Shown here: piece by piece, positions 52,471 to 61,572 of the stretch
Layout: every line of letters begins with the position of its first letter
How positions within the stretch are numbered: position 1 is the stretch's first letter
Assembly (NCBI RefSeq): GCF_017315705.1
Contig: NZ_JAFLRF010000011.1
Location: 116,410-180,409 of the forward strand
Direction of reading: 5' to 3'
Source of the DNA: Trinickia mobilis
Lineage (GTDB): Bacteria; Pseudomonadota; Gammaproteobacteria; Burkholderiales; Burkholderiaceae
Length of the DNA stretch: 64,000 nucleotides
Notes under the pieces: model-generated
Database searches by the model: none
Seen by the model: the letters and a program-made list of their open reading frames with translations, nothing else
What the model was told of the DNA's origin: nothing
Program-made: the position numbers and the translations under genes

Positions 52471-53112
52471 ATGTTCGGCATCGTCCACTTCGCGTTTTTT
52501 ATCGCCGCCGTCTTCCTGCTCAATGTGACGCCGGGGCCGGATACGGCTTACATCGTTGGCCGCAGCGTGGCGCAGGGGCGCGGCGCGGGCTTGATGTCGG
52601 CGCTCGGCATTTCGGCTGGCTGCTGCGTGCACTCGCTCGCATGCGCGTTCGGGTTGACTGCGCTGCTGGCGGCATCGGCAACCGCTTTTACGGTCATCAA
52701 GTTTGTCGGTGCGCTGTATCTGATCTATCTCGGCGTGCGCCTCATCTTCGCGAAACCGGAGAAAGCGGAGGCTGCGGGCAACGCACGCGCAGCGGGCGGT
52801 CCGAAGTCGTTGAAACAACTCTTCATGCAAGGCTTCTGGACCAACGTCCTGAATCCGAAAGTCGTGTTGTTCTTCGTGTCGTTCTTCCCGCAGTTCGTCG
52901 CCGCGGACAGCGAGCACAAGACGCTCGCGTTCCTGTCTCTCGGCGTCGTGTTCGTGCTGATGAGCATGGTGTGGAACAGTTTCGTCGCGTGGATCGCCGG
53001 CAGCGTCACGCAACGGCTGGGCGGCAAGCCCGCGGTGAAGCGGTGGCTGGATCGCGGTGTCGGCAGTGCGTTTGTCGGGCTCGGCATCAAGCTCGCCACC
53101 ACGCGGCACTGA
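52471..53112 (+). CDS. LysE/RhtB-family amino-acid exporter
   Basis: 213 residues with about six membrane helices. NVTPGPDTAYIVGRSVAQGRGAGLMSALGISAG (about 17-49) and the FLNPK-like TNVLNPKVVLFFVSFFPQF segment (about 122-140) define the LysE/RhtB superfamily. It exports an amino acid or homoserine lactone-type compound by proton exchange; the substrate cannot be read from the sequence. Confidence 0.9.
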   Translation: MFGIVHFAFFIAAVFLLNVTPGPDTAYIVGRSVAQGRGAGLMSALGISAGCCVHSLACAFGLTALLAASATAFTVIKFVGALYLIYLGVRLIFAKPEKAEAAGNARAAGGPKSLKQLFMQGFWTNVLNPKVVLFFVSFFPQFVAADSEHKTLAFLSLGVVFVLMSMVWNSFVAWIAGSVTQRLGGKPAVKRWLDRGVGSAFVGLGIKLATTRH

Positions 53113-53216
53113 TTGAATTTTTTGCGCTCGCCCTGATCTAACAAAATCCTTGCAATTCTCTGCTCGCCAATTGGGCGGAACAAGGCGTGGTGCACGCAAA
53201 CAGGTTAGGAGCAAGC

Positions 53217-54074
53217 ATGTTCAATTGGGTCAAAACGGCAATGCTGATGGCCGCGATCACGGCCCTCTTCATTGTGATCGGCGGGATGATCGGCGGGCAT
53301 CGAGGCATGATGCTGGCGCTCCTCATCGCGCTCGGCATGAATTTCTTTTCGTACTGGTTCTCGGACAAGATGGTCCTGCGCATGTACAACGCACAGGAAG
53401 TGGACGAATCGAGTGCGCCCCAGTTCTACCGGATGGTCCGCGAGCTGGCCACGCGTGCGCAATTGCCGATGCCGCGCGTCTATTTGATCAACGAAGACGC
53501 ACCGAACGCGTTCGCCACGGGCCGCAATCCCGAGCACGCGGCTGTCGCCGCCACCACGGGTATTTTGCGCGTGCTGTCCGAACGCGAGATGCGCGGAGTC
53601 ATGTCGCATGAGCTCGCGCACGTGAAGCATCGCGACATCCTGATCTCGACGATCTCCGCGACGATGGCCGGCGCGATCTCGGCGCTCGCGAACTTCGCGA
53701 TGTTCTTCGGCGGTCGCGACGAAGAAGGGCGGCCGAGCAATCCGATCGCGGGTATTGCCGTCGCGCTGCTCGCGCCTATTGCAGGTGCGCTGATACAGAT
53801 GGCGATTTCGCGCGCGCGTGAGTTCGAAGCGGACCGCGGCGGCGCGCAAATCTCCGGTGATCCGCAGGCGCTCGCCTCGGCGCTCGACAAGATCCATCGC
53901 TACGCGCAGGGCATCCCGTTTGCGGCTGCGGAAGCGCATCCGTCTACGGCACAGATGATGATCATGAATCCGCTGTCGGGTGGCAGTATCGCGAATCTCT
54001 TCTCGACGCACCCGGCAACAGAAGAGCGGATTGCCCGCTTGATGGAAATGGCGCGCACCGGGCGATTCGATTGA
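53217..54074 (+). CDS. htpX: membrane zinc protease HtpX
   Basis: 285 residues. Two N-terminal helices (3-45), [10 protein letters not shown] zinc motif (about 131-140) with the third ligand Glu in [14 protein letters not shown], and two further helices (about 150-200). It degrades damaged inner-membrane proteins alongside FtsH. The ATG at [10 protein letters not shown] is chosen; ten upstream codons of the open frame are not conserved. Confidence 0.95.
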   Translation: MFNWVKTAMLMAAITALFIVIGGMIGGHRGMMLALLIALGMNFFSYWFSDKMVLRMYNAQEVDESSAPQFYRMVRELATRAQLPMPRVYLINEDAPNAFATGRNPEHAAVAATTGILRVLSEREMRGVMSHELAHVKHRDILISTISATMAGAISALANFAMFFGGRDEEGRPSNPIAGIAVALLAPIAGALIQMAISRAREFEADRGGAQISGDPQALASALDKIHRYAQGIPFAAAEAHPSTAQMMIMNPLSGGSIANLFSTHPATEERIARLMEMARTGRFD

Positions 54075-54120
54075 CGCGTGATATCAGGCGCAATGCGCAC
54101 GCTCGTAGCTGAGCCGTAGC

Positions 54121-54152
54121 CGAAAGGGCGAGTCGAGAGGCTCGCCCTTTCG
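54121..54152 (+). terminator. intrinsic terminator of htpX
   Basis: 12-bp perfect stem CGAAAGGGCGAG with its complement and an 8-nt loop, followed by a CTTTG, 46 bp after htpX. Confidence 0.75.
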
Positions 54153-54160
54153 CTTTGTCG

Positions 54161-54192
54161 GCCGGAGTTAGTGCTTCAGCACTTACTCCGGC
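54161..54192. repeat. long hairpin next to the htpX terminator
   Basis: 15-bp inverted repeat GCCGGAGTTAGTGCT / AGCACTTACTCCGGC with one mismatch and a 2-nt loop, 8 bp after the terminator. It looks like a REP-type extragenic palindrome; whether it is dispersed in the genome cannot be seen here. Further 3', at 54214-54229, is a 16-nt sequence repeated at 59705-59720. Confidence 0.6.
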
Positions 54193-54402
54193 CCCATGCA
54201 GAACACTTAACCCGGTCCCATGCAACGCTATCGACCACGCCGTTCAATCGCGGGCCTCGGCTAGCGGTGGCAACAACGGGCGCTCGACCGTCTTCGCCGA
54301 TGGTCAACCATCCGACGGATCGCCCGCCTCGCCACGCTACAATGTGACGTTTGCCAAGCGGGTGTGCCGCGCCATTTCGATGCGGCAGCTCGAAGCTCCT
54401 CC

Positions 54403-55851
54403 ATGACTCAAAAATCCGCCGCACGCCGCCAGTCGAAACAGCCCGCAGCGCCGAATTATGCGGCGCGACAGGCGCGCCTGTCGGCACTTCGCCTCGTGCC
54501 TGATTCGCTCGGTTTTGCGCTCGATGGCGCTGCGCAGGCCGTCGGCGCCGTCCGTTCAGGTACCGCGCTGCCGGCGGCGCTTGCCGCCGTGCACGCCTCG
54601 ACGAGTGCGGCTCACATCGCGTCGGCGCGCGGCGCCGTGCAAGACATTGCCTATCGAACGCTGCGCCGTCTCGCGACCGCCGACTGGCTCGTCGCGAAGC
54701 TGGTCCGCAAGGCGCCGCCTGCGCATGTCGGCAACGTGCTGTGTTGCGCGCTCGCGCTACTGTCCGATGACATCGATACGGCCGCTTACGCGCCGTTCAC
54801 GGTCGTCGATCAGGCCGTCGACGCAATCGGCGCGAGACGCGAATTCGCCTTCGCGAAAGGTCTCGTCAACGCCGTGCTGCGCAACTTCCTGCGCGAGCGC
54901 GATGCGCTGCTGAATGACTCCCGCGCGGACCGCGTCGCGCACTGGAACTATCCGGCATGGTGGATCGACGCGGTCGAACGCGCGTGGCCCGATCGCTGGC
55001 AGGACATTCTGGAATCAGGCAATCGACAAGGGCCGTTGACACTGCGCGTCAACGCACGCCATTCGACGGTGGCGGCGTACTTGGAAACGTTGCGCGCACA
55101 TCAAATCGACGCGAGGCAGGCAGGCGTTCACGCGGTGCGGCTGGAAACGCCGATGCCTGTCGAGCGCGTCCCGGGCTTTTCCGATGGCGTCGTGTCCGTT
55201 CAGGACGCCGGCGCACAACTCGCTGCGCTTTGGCTCGGCGCGCGCGACGGCATGCACGTCCTCGATGCGTGCGCGGCGCCCGGCGGCAAGACCGGACACG
55301 TGCTCGAGCTGGCCGACGTCGACCTCGTCGCGCTCGAAAGCGACGCATCGCGGGCGGCGCGCATCGGCGAAAATCTCGCGCGCCTCAGACTCAGCGCAGA
55401 CGTGCGCATCGGAGATGCCGGCGATCCCTCGCAATGGCACGACGGCGCCGCGTTCGACCGCATACTTGCCGACGTGCCCTGTTCGGCGTCGGGCATCGTC
55501 CGGCGCCATCCCGACATCCGCTGGCTGCGGCGCGAATCGGATATCGCCGCGCTCGCCGCCGAGCAGCGGCGCATCCTCGCCGCACTATGGCCGCTCGTAA
55601 AACGTGGCGGCGAATTGCTTTACGTTACGTGCTCGATCTTTCCTGAAGAAGGCGAGTTGCAGGCACAGTGGTTTGAAAGCGCGCATGAAGATGCGGTACG
55701 ATTGGACGCACCGGGACAACTGGTGCCGGTTCTCGCCCTCGAACAAGCCGGAGCGACGGCCGAACTTCCGAGCGCAACGCAACTCGGGCAGCGCACCGGT
55801 TCAGACACAGACCACGACGGATTCTTCTACGCGCGCTTTCAGAAACGGTGA
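54403..55851 (+). CDS. rsmB: 16S rRNA m5C967 methyltransferase
   Basis: 482 residues. The NusB-like N-terminal domain (about 45-185) is followed by a SAM methyltransferase: DACAAPGGKTGH (about 299-310), LVALESD, the catalytic Cys in DVPCSASGIVRRHPDIRW (about 364-381) and the second Cys in VTCSIFPEE (about 418-426). It methylates C967 of 16S rRNA. Its TGA overlaps the GTG of the next gene. First gene of the block with DUF4390-ntrY-ntrX. Confidence 0.94.
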   Translation: MTQKSAARRQSKQPAAPNYAARQARLSALRLVPDSLGFALDGAAQAVGAVRSGTALPAALAAVHASTSAAHIASARGAVQDIAYRTLRRLATADWLVAKLVRKAPPAHVGNVLCCALALLSDDIDTAAYAPFTVVDQAVDAIGARREFAFAKGLVNAVLRNFLRERDALLNDSRADRVAHWNYPAWWIDAVERAWPDRWQDILESGNRQGPLTLRVNARHSTVAAYLETLRAHQIDARQAGVHAVRLETPMPVERVPGFSDGVVSVQDAGAQLAALWLGARDGMHVLDACAAPGGKTGHVLELADVDLVALESDASRAARIGENLARLRLSADVRIGDAGDPSQWHDGAAFDRILADVPCSASGIVRRHPDIRWLRRESDIAALAAEQRRILAALWPLVKRGGELLYVTCSIFPEEGELQAQWFESAHEDAVRLDAPGQLVPVLALEQAGATAELPSATQLGQRTGSDTDHDGFFYARFQKR

Positions 55852-56441
55852 CGATCAAACGCTTTCTTCCGCTCCGGCTCGCGGCCGCGCTCTGGATTGC
55901 GCTGGCCCTTTGCCTTGCCGCCGCAGCCGGGCCCGCGTGCGCAGATCCGATCTCCGTGCAGCGCGCGTCGCTGCAAGCGGACGGCAGCGGCTGGAATCTG
56001 GACGCCCGCTTCGACTTCGAGCTGAACAGCAGTCTCGAAGAGGCCGTCAACAAGGGCATCCCGCTTTACTTCACAACCGATTTCGAACTGAGCCGTCCGC
56101 GTTGGTACTGGTTCGATGAGCAGCCCGTGTCCGTTTCGCAGACTATCCGCCTGTCGTTCCAGCCGCTCACGCGCGAATACCGCGTGTCGAGCGGCGGCTT
56201 GCAACTGGGCTTCACCTCGCTCGGCGAAGCGCTTGCGGTCATCAAGCACGTCACCTCGTGGCACGTGATCGACCGCAACCAGGTCACGCCGGGCGAAACG
56301 TACAACGCGTCCGTGCGGATGCAGCTCGATACCGCGCTGATGCCGAAGCCGTTCCAGGTCGATGCGGTCAACAACCGCGACTGGGCGCTCGCCTCCGACT
56401 GGAAGCGCTTTACTTTTACGGTGGCCGAACGTGCTAAATAG
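55848..56441 (+). CDS. DUF4390 exported protein
   Basis: 197 residues from a GTG that overlaps the rsmB stop. A signal peptide covers residues 1-30 (hydrophobic LAAALWIALALCLAAAAGPACA). The remainder is beta-rich (VQRASLQADGSGWNLDARFDFEL ... RVSSGGLQLGFTSLGEALAVIKHV). DUF4390 proteins are conserved between rsmB and ntrY in beta-proteobacteria; function unknown, perhaps a periplasmic input to NtrY. Confidence 0.88.
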   Translation: MTIKRFLPLRLAAALWIALALCLAAAAGPACADPISVQRASLQADGSGWNLDARFDFELNSSLEEAVNKGIPLYFTTDFELSRPRWYWFDEQPVSVSQTIRLSFQPLTREYRVSSGGLQLGFTSLGEALAVIKHVTSWHVIDRNQVTPGETYNASVRMQLDTALMPKPFQVDAVNNRDWALASDWKRFTFTVAERAK

Positions 56442-58833
56442 AGTCCGCCAAACCGTGGGAGCGAAGGGCCTCGTCGTGCGGCTGCTCGTGTCGACGGTCG
56501 CCGTCACCGCGATCCTGCTGCTGGTCCTCCTGGCCGCCGCGAGCGCGAACACCGAATTCTTCGATCGTTACTACTCGTGGCTTTACGCCGCGAATATCAT
56601 CGTCGCGCTGATTTTCCTCTTGGTCGTCGTGACGCTGGTCGTCATGATTCTGGCGCGCCTGCGAAGGGGCAAGTTCGGCACCCGGCTGCTCGCGAAGCTG
56701 GCGATCTTTTTTGCGCTCGTCGGCGTCGTGCCGGGCGGGATCATCTACATCGTGTCGTACCAGTTCGTCTCGCGCAGCATCGAGTCGTGGTTCGACGTCA
56801 ATGTCGAAACCGCGCTGACGTCGGGGCTGAACCTCGGGCGCGGCATGCTCGACGCCTCGCTGTCGGACTTGCAGACGAAAGGCCGGATGATGGCCGAGCA
56901 GCTTGCGAGCACCGATCCCTCGAGCATGACGCTCACACTGCTGCGTTTGCGCGATCAATTCGGCGTGCAGGACGCAACGCTCGTCGAAACGGCGCGCACG
57001 GTTTCGGGCGCGGCGCCGGAGCTTCACGTCGTCGCGCAAGCGACGAGCAACTACGCCGCGCTCGTGCCCGACGATCTGCCGACGCAACTGATGCTCAACC
57101 AGGCGCGGGGCCGGGGCTACGCGGCGATCGAGGGCGAGGTCGACGGCGATGCGAACTCGAAAGGCGGCTTACGGTTGCGCATCGTGCAGCGCATTCCGGA
57201 TTCGAGCACGTCGCTCTTGCAGCCGGCCGAACGATTCCTGCAGCTCACGCAACCGGTATCGCCCACCTTGGCGCGCAACGCCGATGCCGTGCAGCGCGCG
57301 TATCGCGAGTACCAGGAGAAAGCGCTGGGCCGCACCGGCTTGCGCAAGATGTACATCGGCACGCTGACCCTCGCGCTCTTTCTCGCGACCTTCATTGCGA
57401 TGATGCTCGCGCTCGCGCTCGGCAATCAGCTCGCGCGGCCGCTCTTCCTGCTTGCACAAGGGACGAAGGAAGTGGCCGAAGGCGACTACACGCCGAAGCG
57501 CGAAATCAAGTCGCGCGACGAGCTCGGCTTTCTCACGCAGTCGTTCAATGCGATGACGCGTCAGTTGTCCGAGGCGCGCGCGGCCGTCGAGAAAAACCGC
57601 ATCGCGCTCGAGCATTCGAAGGCGTACCTCGAAAGCATTCTTGCGAACCTGACGGCGGGTGTGTTCGTGTTCGATCGCCAGTTTCGTCTGACGACGGCCA
57701 ATCGAGGCGCCGAGCGCATCTTCCGTCAGCCTTTCCAATCAACGCTCGGTGCTTCGCTCGATCACATCGGCGTGCTCGCCGAATTCGGCGCGATGGTGAA
57801 GAAGGCGTTTGCCGAGCGCGATGCGGCGAGCACCAACGGCGCGGCCGACGGCGGCCACTGGCAGCAGCAGGTCGCGGTGCCGGTCGCCGGCGAAACCGAA
57901 CCGCTGACGCTGCTCGTGCGCGGCGCGCGGCTCGTATCGAGCACGGAGCGCATCGAAGACGTGCAGACGGCGGGCTACGTGGTCGTGTTCGACGACATCT
58001 CCGACGTGATCTCCGCGCAGCGTTCGATCGCGTGGGGCGAGGTCGCGCGGCGTCTCGCGCATGAGATCAAGAACCCGCTCACGCCGATCCAGCTTTCGGC
58101 GGAACGCCTGCAAATGAAGCTCGCCGACAAGCTCACGCCGCAAGACGCCGACGTCTTGAAGCGCGGTGCGACGACGATCGTGAACCAGGTCGCGGCGATG
58201 AAGCAGATGGTCGACGATTTCCGCGAATACGCGCGCACGCCGCCCGCGGTGCTTGAGAATCTGCAACTGAACGAACTGGTGTCGGAAGTGCTGACGCTCT
58301 ACGGCATCGAGGAAGGCAAGAGCGCAATCAAGGTCGAGCTGTCCGGTCTGCCGGTAATTCGCGGCGACGCCACGCAGCTTCGTCAGGTGATTCACAACTT
58401 GTTGCAAAACGCGCAAGACGCGGTGGCCGATGTCGAAAACCCGCGTGTTTTGCTCGAAACCAAGACAGTAGAATATGGCGACCCCGACGCGGACGGCAAA
58501 GTGCGCGTCGCCGTGCGCCTGACCGTCTCGGACAACGGTCCGGGCTTCCCCGCGCGCATCCTGACGCGCGCGTTCGAACCCTACGTAACGACGAAGGCCA
58601 AAGGGACGGGACTCGGTCTCGCCACGGTCAAGAAGATCGTCGATGAACATGGCGCACGCATCGACATTCGCAACCGCCTCAGGGCGGGCGACGTGATCGA
58701 AGGGGCGCAGATCTCAATTCTGTTTCTGCAAATGGCAGACGATGGCGCATCGCCCGCGGCGGCGAGCGTGCCGTCGCACGGCGCGGAAGTGCCGGGACAC
58801 ACAAAAGCAATAGTGCAGACAAGGGCAGCGTAA
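56431..58833 (+). CDS. ntrY: sensor histidine kinase NtrY
   Basis: About 800 residues from a GTG start 11 bp inside DUF4390. Three N-terminal membrane helices and a periplasmic sensor region precede another helix (about 305-330), HAMP (about 330-385), PAS (about 405-520), HisKA with RLAHEIKNPLTPIQLSAERL (His about 540) and HATPase_c (NLLQNAQDAV, DNGPGFP, GTGLGLATVKKI). It senses nitrogen or redox status and phosphorylates NtrX. Directly adjacent to ntrX. Confidence 0.93.
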   Translation: MLNRVRQTVGAKGLVVRLLVSTVAVTAILLLVLLAAASANTEFFDRYYSWLYAANIIVALIFLLVVVTLVVMILARLRRGKFGTRLLAKLAIFFALVGVVPGGIIYIVSYQFVSRSIESWFDVNVETALTSGLNLGRGMLDASLSDLQTKGRMMAEQLASTDPSSMTLTLLRLRDQFGVQDATLVETARTVSGAAPELHVVAQATSNYAALVPDDLPTQLMLNQARGRGYAAIEGEVDGDANSKGGLRLRIVQRIPDSSTSLLQPAERFLQLTQPVSPTLARNADAVQRAYREYQEKALGRTGLRKMYIGTLTLALFLATFIAMMLALALGNQLARPLFLLAQGTKEVAEGDYTPKREIKSRDELGFLTQSFNAMTRQLSEARAAVEKNRIALEHSKAYLESILANLTAGVFVFDRQFRLTTANRGAERIFRQPFQSTLGASLDHIGVLAEFGAMVKKAFAERDAASTNGAADGGHWQQQVAVPVAGETEPLTLLVRGARLVSSTERIEDVQTAGYVVVFDDISDVISAQRSIAWGEVARRLAHEIKNPLTPIQLSAERLQMKLADKLTPQDADVLKRGATTIVNQVAAMKQMVDDFREYARTPPAVLENLQLNELVSEVLTLYGIEEGKSAIKVELSGLPVIRGDATQLRQVIHNLLQNAQDAVADVENPRVLLETKTVEYGDPDADGKVRVAVRLTVSDNGPGFPARILTRAFEPYVTTKAKGTGLGLATVKKIVDEHGARIDIRNRLRAGDVIEGAQISILFLQMADDGASPAAASVPSHGAEVPGHTKAIVQTRAA

Positions 58834-59520
58834 ATGGCAACCATCCTGGTGGTAGATGATGAAATGGGCATCCGGGAATTGCTCTCGGAGATCCTCTCCG
58901 ACGAAGGACACGTCGTGGAGGCCGCGGAAAACGCGCAGCAGGCGCGGGATTTCCGCTTGCGCCAGGCGCCCGATCTGGTGCTGCTCGATATCTGGATGCC
59001 CGACACCGACGGCGTCACGTTGCTGAAAGAGTGGGCAGCGCAAGGGCAGTTGACGATGCCGGTCATCATGATGTCCGGCCACGCGACGATCGATACGGCG
59101 GTCGAGGCGACGAAGATCGGCGCGCTGAACTTTCTCGAAAAGCCGATCGCGCTGCAGAAGCTCTTGAAGGCGGTCGAGCAGGGGCTCGCGCGCGGTAACG
59201 CGACGCTGCCCGTCGGCGCGGCGGCGAAGCCGGCGTCGCCGATCAACTCGGCGGCGGTTGCGTCGGCGGCGGCACTGCCGATGCTGGCCTCGGAGAACGG
59301 CGTGAGCGGCGCCCTGCCTGCGCAGACCACGTCGATTTCGTTCGATATCCCCCTGCGTGACGCGCGCGATGCGTTCGAACGCGCATATTTCGAATATCAC
59401 CTCGCGCGCGAGAACGGCAGCATGACGCGCGTCGCGGAAAAGACCGGGCTCGAGCGCACGCACTTGTATCGCAAGCTGAAGCAGCTCGGCGTGGACCTCG
59501 GCAAGAACAAGGGGGAATAA
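58834..59520 (+). CDS. ntrX: response regulator NtrX, AAA-less form
   Basis: 228 residues. The receiver domain (1-120) has Asp52 (LVLLDIWMPDTDG) and the conserved Lys in FLEKPIAL. A long Ala/Ser/Gly linker (about 130-170) follows instead of the AAA+ sigma54-interaction domain of classical NtrX, and a Fis-type HTH (about 175-225, SMTRVAEKTGLERTHLYRKLKQLGV) closes the protein. Without the AAA+ domain it cannot activate sigma54 and should act as a sigma70-type regulator. No frameshift is seen; the frame is intact. Confidence 0.9.
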   Translation: MATILVVDDEMGIRELLSEILSDEGHVVEAAENAQQARDFRLRQAPDLVLLDIWMPDTDGVTLLKEWAAQGQLTMPVIMMSGHATIDTAVEATKIGALNFLEKPIALQKLLKAVEQGLARGNATLPVGAAAKPASPINSAAVASAAALPMLASENGVSGALPAQTTSISFDIPLRDARDAFERAYFEYHLARENGSMTRVAEKTGLERTHLYRKLKQLGVDLGKNKGE

Positions 59521-59536
59521 ATCTTCACCAAGGGGC

Positions 59537-59565
59537 TTGAGCACAGCAAAAACCCTTGCTATACT
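59537..59565 (+). promoter_or_regulatory. tRNA-Phe promoter
   Basis: TTGAGC (59537-59542) and TATACT (59560-59565) with a 17-bp spacer, 12 bp before the mature tRNA 5' end. A strong sigma70 promoter. Confidence 0.8.
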
Positions 59566-59577
59566 CTCGCTCTTCGT

Positions 59578-59653
59578 GGCCCGGTAGCTCAGTTGGTAGA
59601 GCAGCGGATTGAAAATCCGCGTGTCGGTGGTTCGATTCCGCCCCAGGCCACCA
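59578..59653 (+). tRNA. tRNA-Phe (GAA anticodon)
   Basis: 76 nt with encoded CCA. D arm AGCTCAGTTGGTAGAGC, anticodon stem-loop GGATTGAAAATCC with GAA, T loop GGTTCGATTCC. The acceptor GGCCCGG against CCAGGCC leaves one C-A mismatch at the fifth pair. Confidence 0.94.
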
Positions 59654-59663
59654 GCAGTATCCA

Positions 59664-59695
59664 ACCCCAAGAATCGCGAGGTTCTTGGGGTTTTT
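59664..59695 (+). terminator. intrinsic terminator of tRNA-Phe
   Basis: ACCCCAAGAA and its complement form a 10-bp stem with an 8-nt loop, followed by TTTTT, 10 bp after the tRNA. Confidence 0.9.
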
Positions 59696-59793
59696 CGTAT
59701 GTCGGGTCCCATGCAACGCTGGCGATGGATCTGGCAGCGCGCGGGCCGGCGTCAGCGCCATGTCGGGGCGGCATGATAAAATCTCACTGTTAC

Positions 59794-59831
59794 AAGGACT
59801 TGCAGCGCATTTGTCCCGCAAGTCCTTTTTT
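59794..59831 (+). terminator. second stem-loop with T-run (terminator or small RNA end)
   Basis: AAGGACTTGC (59794-59803) pairs with GCAAGTCCTT (59818-59827), followed by TTTT. A GATAAAAT -10-like element is 20 bp before the stem, so a very short transcript or a 5' leader attenuator for queC is possible. No preQ1 riboswitch pattern is evident. Confidence 0.55.
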
Positions 59832-60050
59832 GTTTTCGGCCGCGATTCCTGCGTGCTCGCATCCCGGCCGGCGTGATGCGGCACATCGGCGGCACATCGC
59901 GCCAGCCGATCAGCGGTATAAGCGGCACGCCGCCTGCCGCCAAACGGTGCGACCTATACTGCATGAGCCGGCGCCGCCGGCACGCGTTGCCGCACGGCGC
60001 CGCCACCGCGCCGGCGCGACGCGAGCCCTCATCACTCACGGAGTTTCACG
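59832..60050. other. queC leader region, no gene
   Basis: About 220 bp of GC-rich sequence up to the queC GTG. I searched by eye for preQ1-I/II riboswitch hallmarks and found none. Confidence 0.4.
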
Positions 60051-60782
60051 GTGACTCGGACAGACGCTAAGAACAGCGCGCTCGTGTTGTTTTCCGGCGG
60101 CCAGGATTCGGCCACATGCCTTGCATGGGCGCTCGATCGATACGAAACGGTCGAGACGCTCGGCTTCGACTACGGTCAGCGGCACCGGGTCGAGCTCGAA
60201 TGCCGCGAAGGTTTTCGCAGCGCGATCGCGCGCGAGTTTCCCGCGTGGTCGGAGCGGCTCGGCGACGATCACATGATCGACCTTTCGGTGCTCGGCTCGA
60301 TCAGCGATACCGCAATGACGCGCGAGATCCAGATCGAAGCGGCGGCCAACGGTCTGCCGAATACGTTCGTGCCCGGCCGCAACCTGATGTTCATGACGTT
60401 CGCCGCGGCGATCGCTTATCGGCGCGGGTTGAAGGTGCTGGTCGGCGGCATGTGCGAGACCGATTTCTCGGGCTATCCCGATTGCCGCGACGACACGATG
60501 AAGGCGCTGCAAGTCACGCTGAATCTCGGCATGGACAGCCGCTTCGCGCTGGAGACGCCGCTGATGTGGCTCGACAAGGCCGATACGTGGCGCTTGGCGC
60601 AGCAACTGGGCGGCGACGCGCTCGTCGAGCTGGTGCGCGTCGAGACGCACACGTGCTATGTCGGCGAACGCGCCGAGCTGCACGATTGGGGCTTCGGCTG
60701 CGGCGAATGCCCGGCGTGCCGTCTGCGCAAGCGCGGCTACGAAGCGTTTCGCGCGGGCGAGAACGTGACTGAGCCGGCTTGA
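60051..60782 (+). CDS. queC: 7-cyano-7-deazaguanine synthase QueC
   Basis: 243 residues from a GTG start. [12 protein letters not shown] (about 14-25) is the PP-loop ATP site. The C-terminal zinc cluster reads [17 protein letters not shown] with a preceding TCY. It converts 7-carboxy-7-deazaguanine to preQ0. First gene of queC-queE-queD, three consecutive steps of queuosine precursor synthesis. Confidence 0.95.
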   Translation: MTRTDAKNSALVLFSGGQDSATCLAWALDRYETVETLGFDYGQRHRVELECREGFRSAIAREFPAWSERLGDDHMIDLSVLGSISDTAMTREIQIEAAANGLPNTFVPGRNLMFMTFAAAIAYRRGLKVLVGGMCETDFSGYPDCRDDTMKALQVTLNLGMDSRFALETPLMWLDKADTWRLAQQLGGDALVELVRVETHTCYVGERAELHDWGFGCGECPACRLRKRGYEAFRAGENVTEPA

Positions 60783-60932
60783 GCGGCTGGGATGGTTGAT
60801 TCGGATATGCCGAGCGGCCAGGGTGGCCGGTGCGGCGCACCATCGGAAACATTCAGGCGGTCCGGCCAACCGCCGATCCACGACTGACGGCGGCACGAAT
60901 CGGCCACGGTTGAGAACCTCACAGAGAGCAGC

Positions 60933-61565
60933 ATGACGTACGCGGTAAAGGAAATTTTCTACACGTTGCAGGGCGAGGGCGCGAACGCCGGCCGCCCGGC
61001 CGTGTTTTGCCGGTTTGCCGGCTGCAATCTGTGGTCGGGCCGCGAGGAAGACCGGGGGGAAGCCGTGTGCCGCTTCTGCGATACCGATTTCGTCGGCACC
61101 GACGGCGAGAACGGCGGCAAGTACAAGAGTGCGGACGAACTCGTCGCGATGATCGCGTCGCTGTGGCCCGAGGGCGAGACGCACCGCTTCGTCGTGTGCA
61201 CGGGCGGCGAGCCGATGCTGCAGATCGACCCGCCGTTCGTCGACGCGCTGCACGCAGCCGGCTTCGAGATCGCGATCGAAACGAACGGCTCGCTGCCGGT
61301 GCTCGAGACGATCGACTGGATTTGCGTGAGCCCGAAGGCCGACGCGCCGCTTGTCGTGACGAAAGGCAACGAGCTCAAGGTCGTGATCCCGCAGGACAAC
61401 CAGCGTCTTGCCGACTACGCGAAGCTCGATTTCGACTATTTCCTCGTCCAGCCGATGGACGGCCCCTCGCGCGACTTCAACACGAAGCTCGCGATCGACT
61501 GGTGCAAGCGCCATCCGCAGTGGCGCCTGTCGATGCAAACCCATAAGTACCTGAACATTCCGTGA
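60933..61565 (+). CDS. queE: 7-carboxy-7-deazaguanine synthase QueE
   Basis: 210 residues, radical SAM. The cluster ligands are Cys31, Cys46 and Cys49, spaced C-x14-C-x2-C, the variant spacing known in QueE of this group; TGGEPMLQ (about 91-98) is the SAM-binding motif. It rearranges 6-carboxy-tetrahydropterin to CDG. It lies 150 bp after queC and 7 bp before queD. Confidence 0.95.
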   Translation: MTYAVKEIFYTLQGEGANAGRPAVFCRFAGCNLWSGREEDRGEAVCRFCDTDFVGTDGENGGKYKSADELVAMIASLWPEGETHRFVVCTGGEPMLQIDPPFVDALHAAGFEIAIETNGSLPVLETIDWICVSPKADAPLVVTKGNELKVVIPQDNQRLADYAKLDFDYFLVQPMDGPSRDFNTKLAIDWCKRHPQWRLSMQTHKYLNIP

Positions 61566-61572
61566 TTCCGCC

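Noticed and set aside
59654-60050. preQ1 riboswitch before queC
   Set aside because: The genes are those of preQ0/queuosine synthesis, but no short pyrimidine-loop pseudoknot pattern is visible; only terminator-like hairpins.
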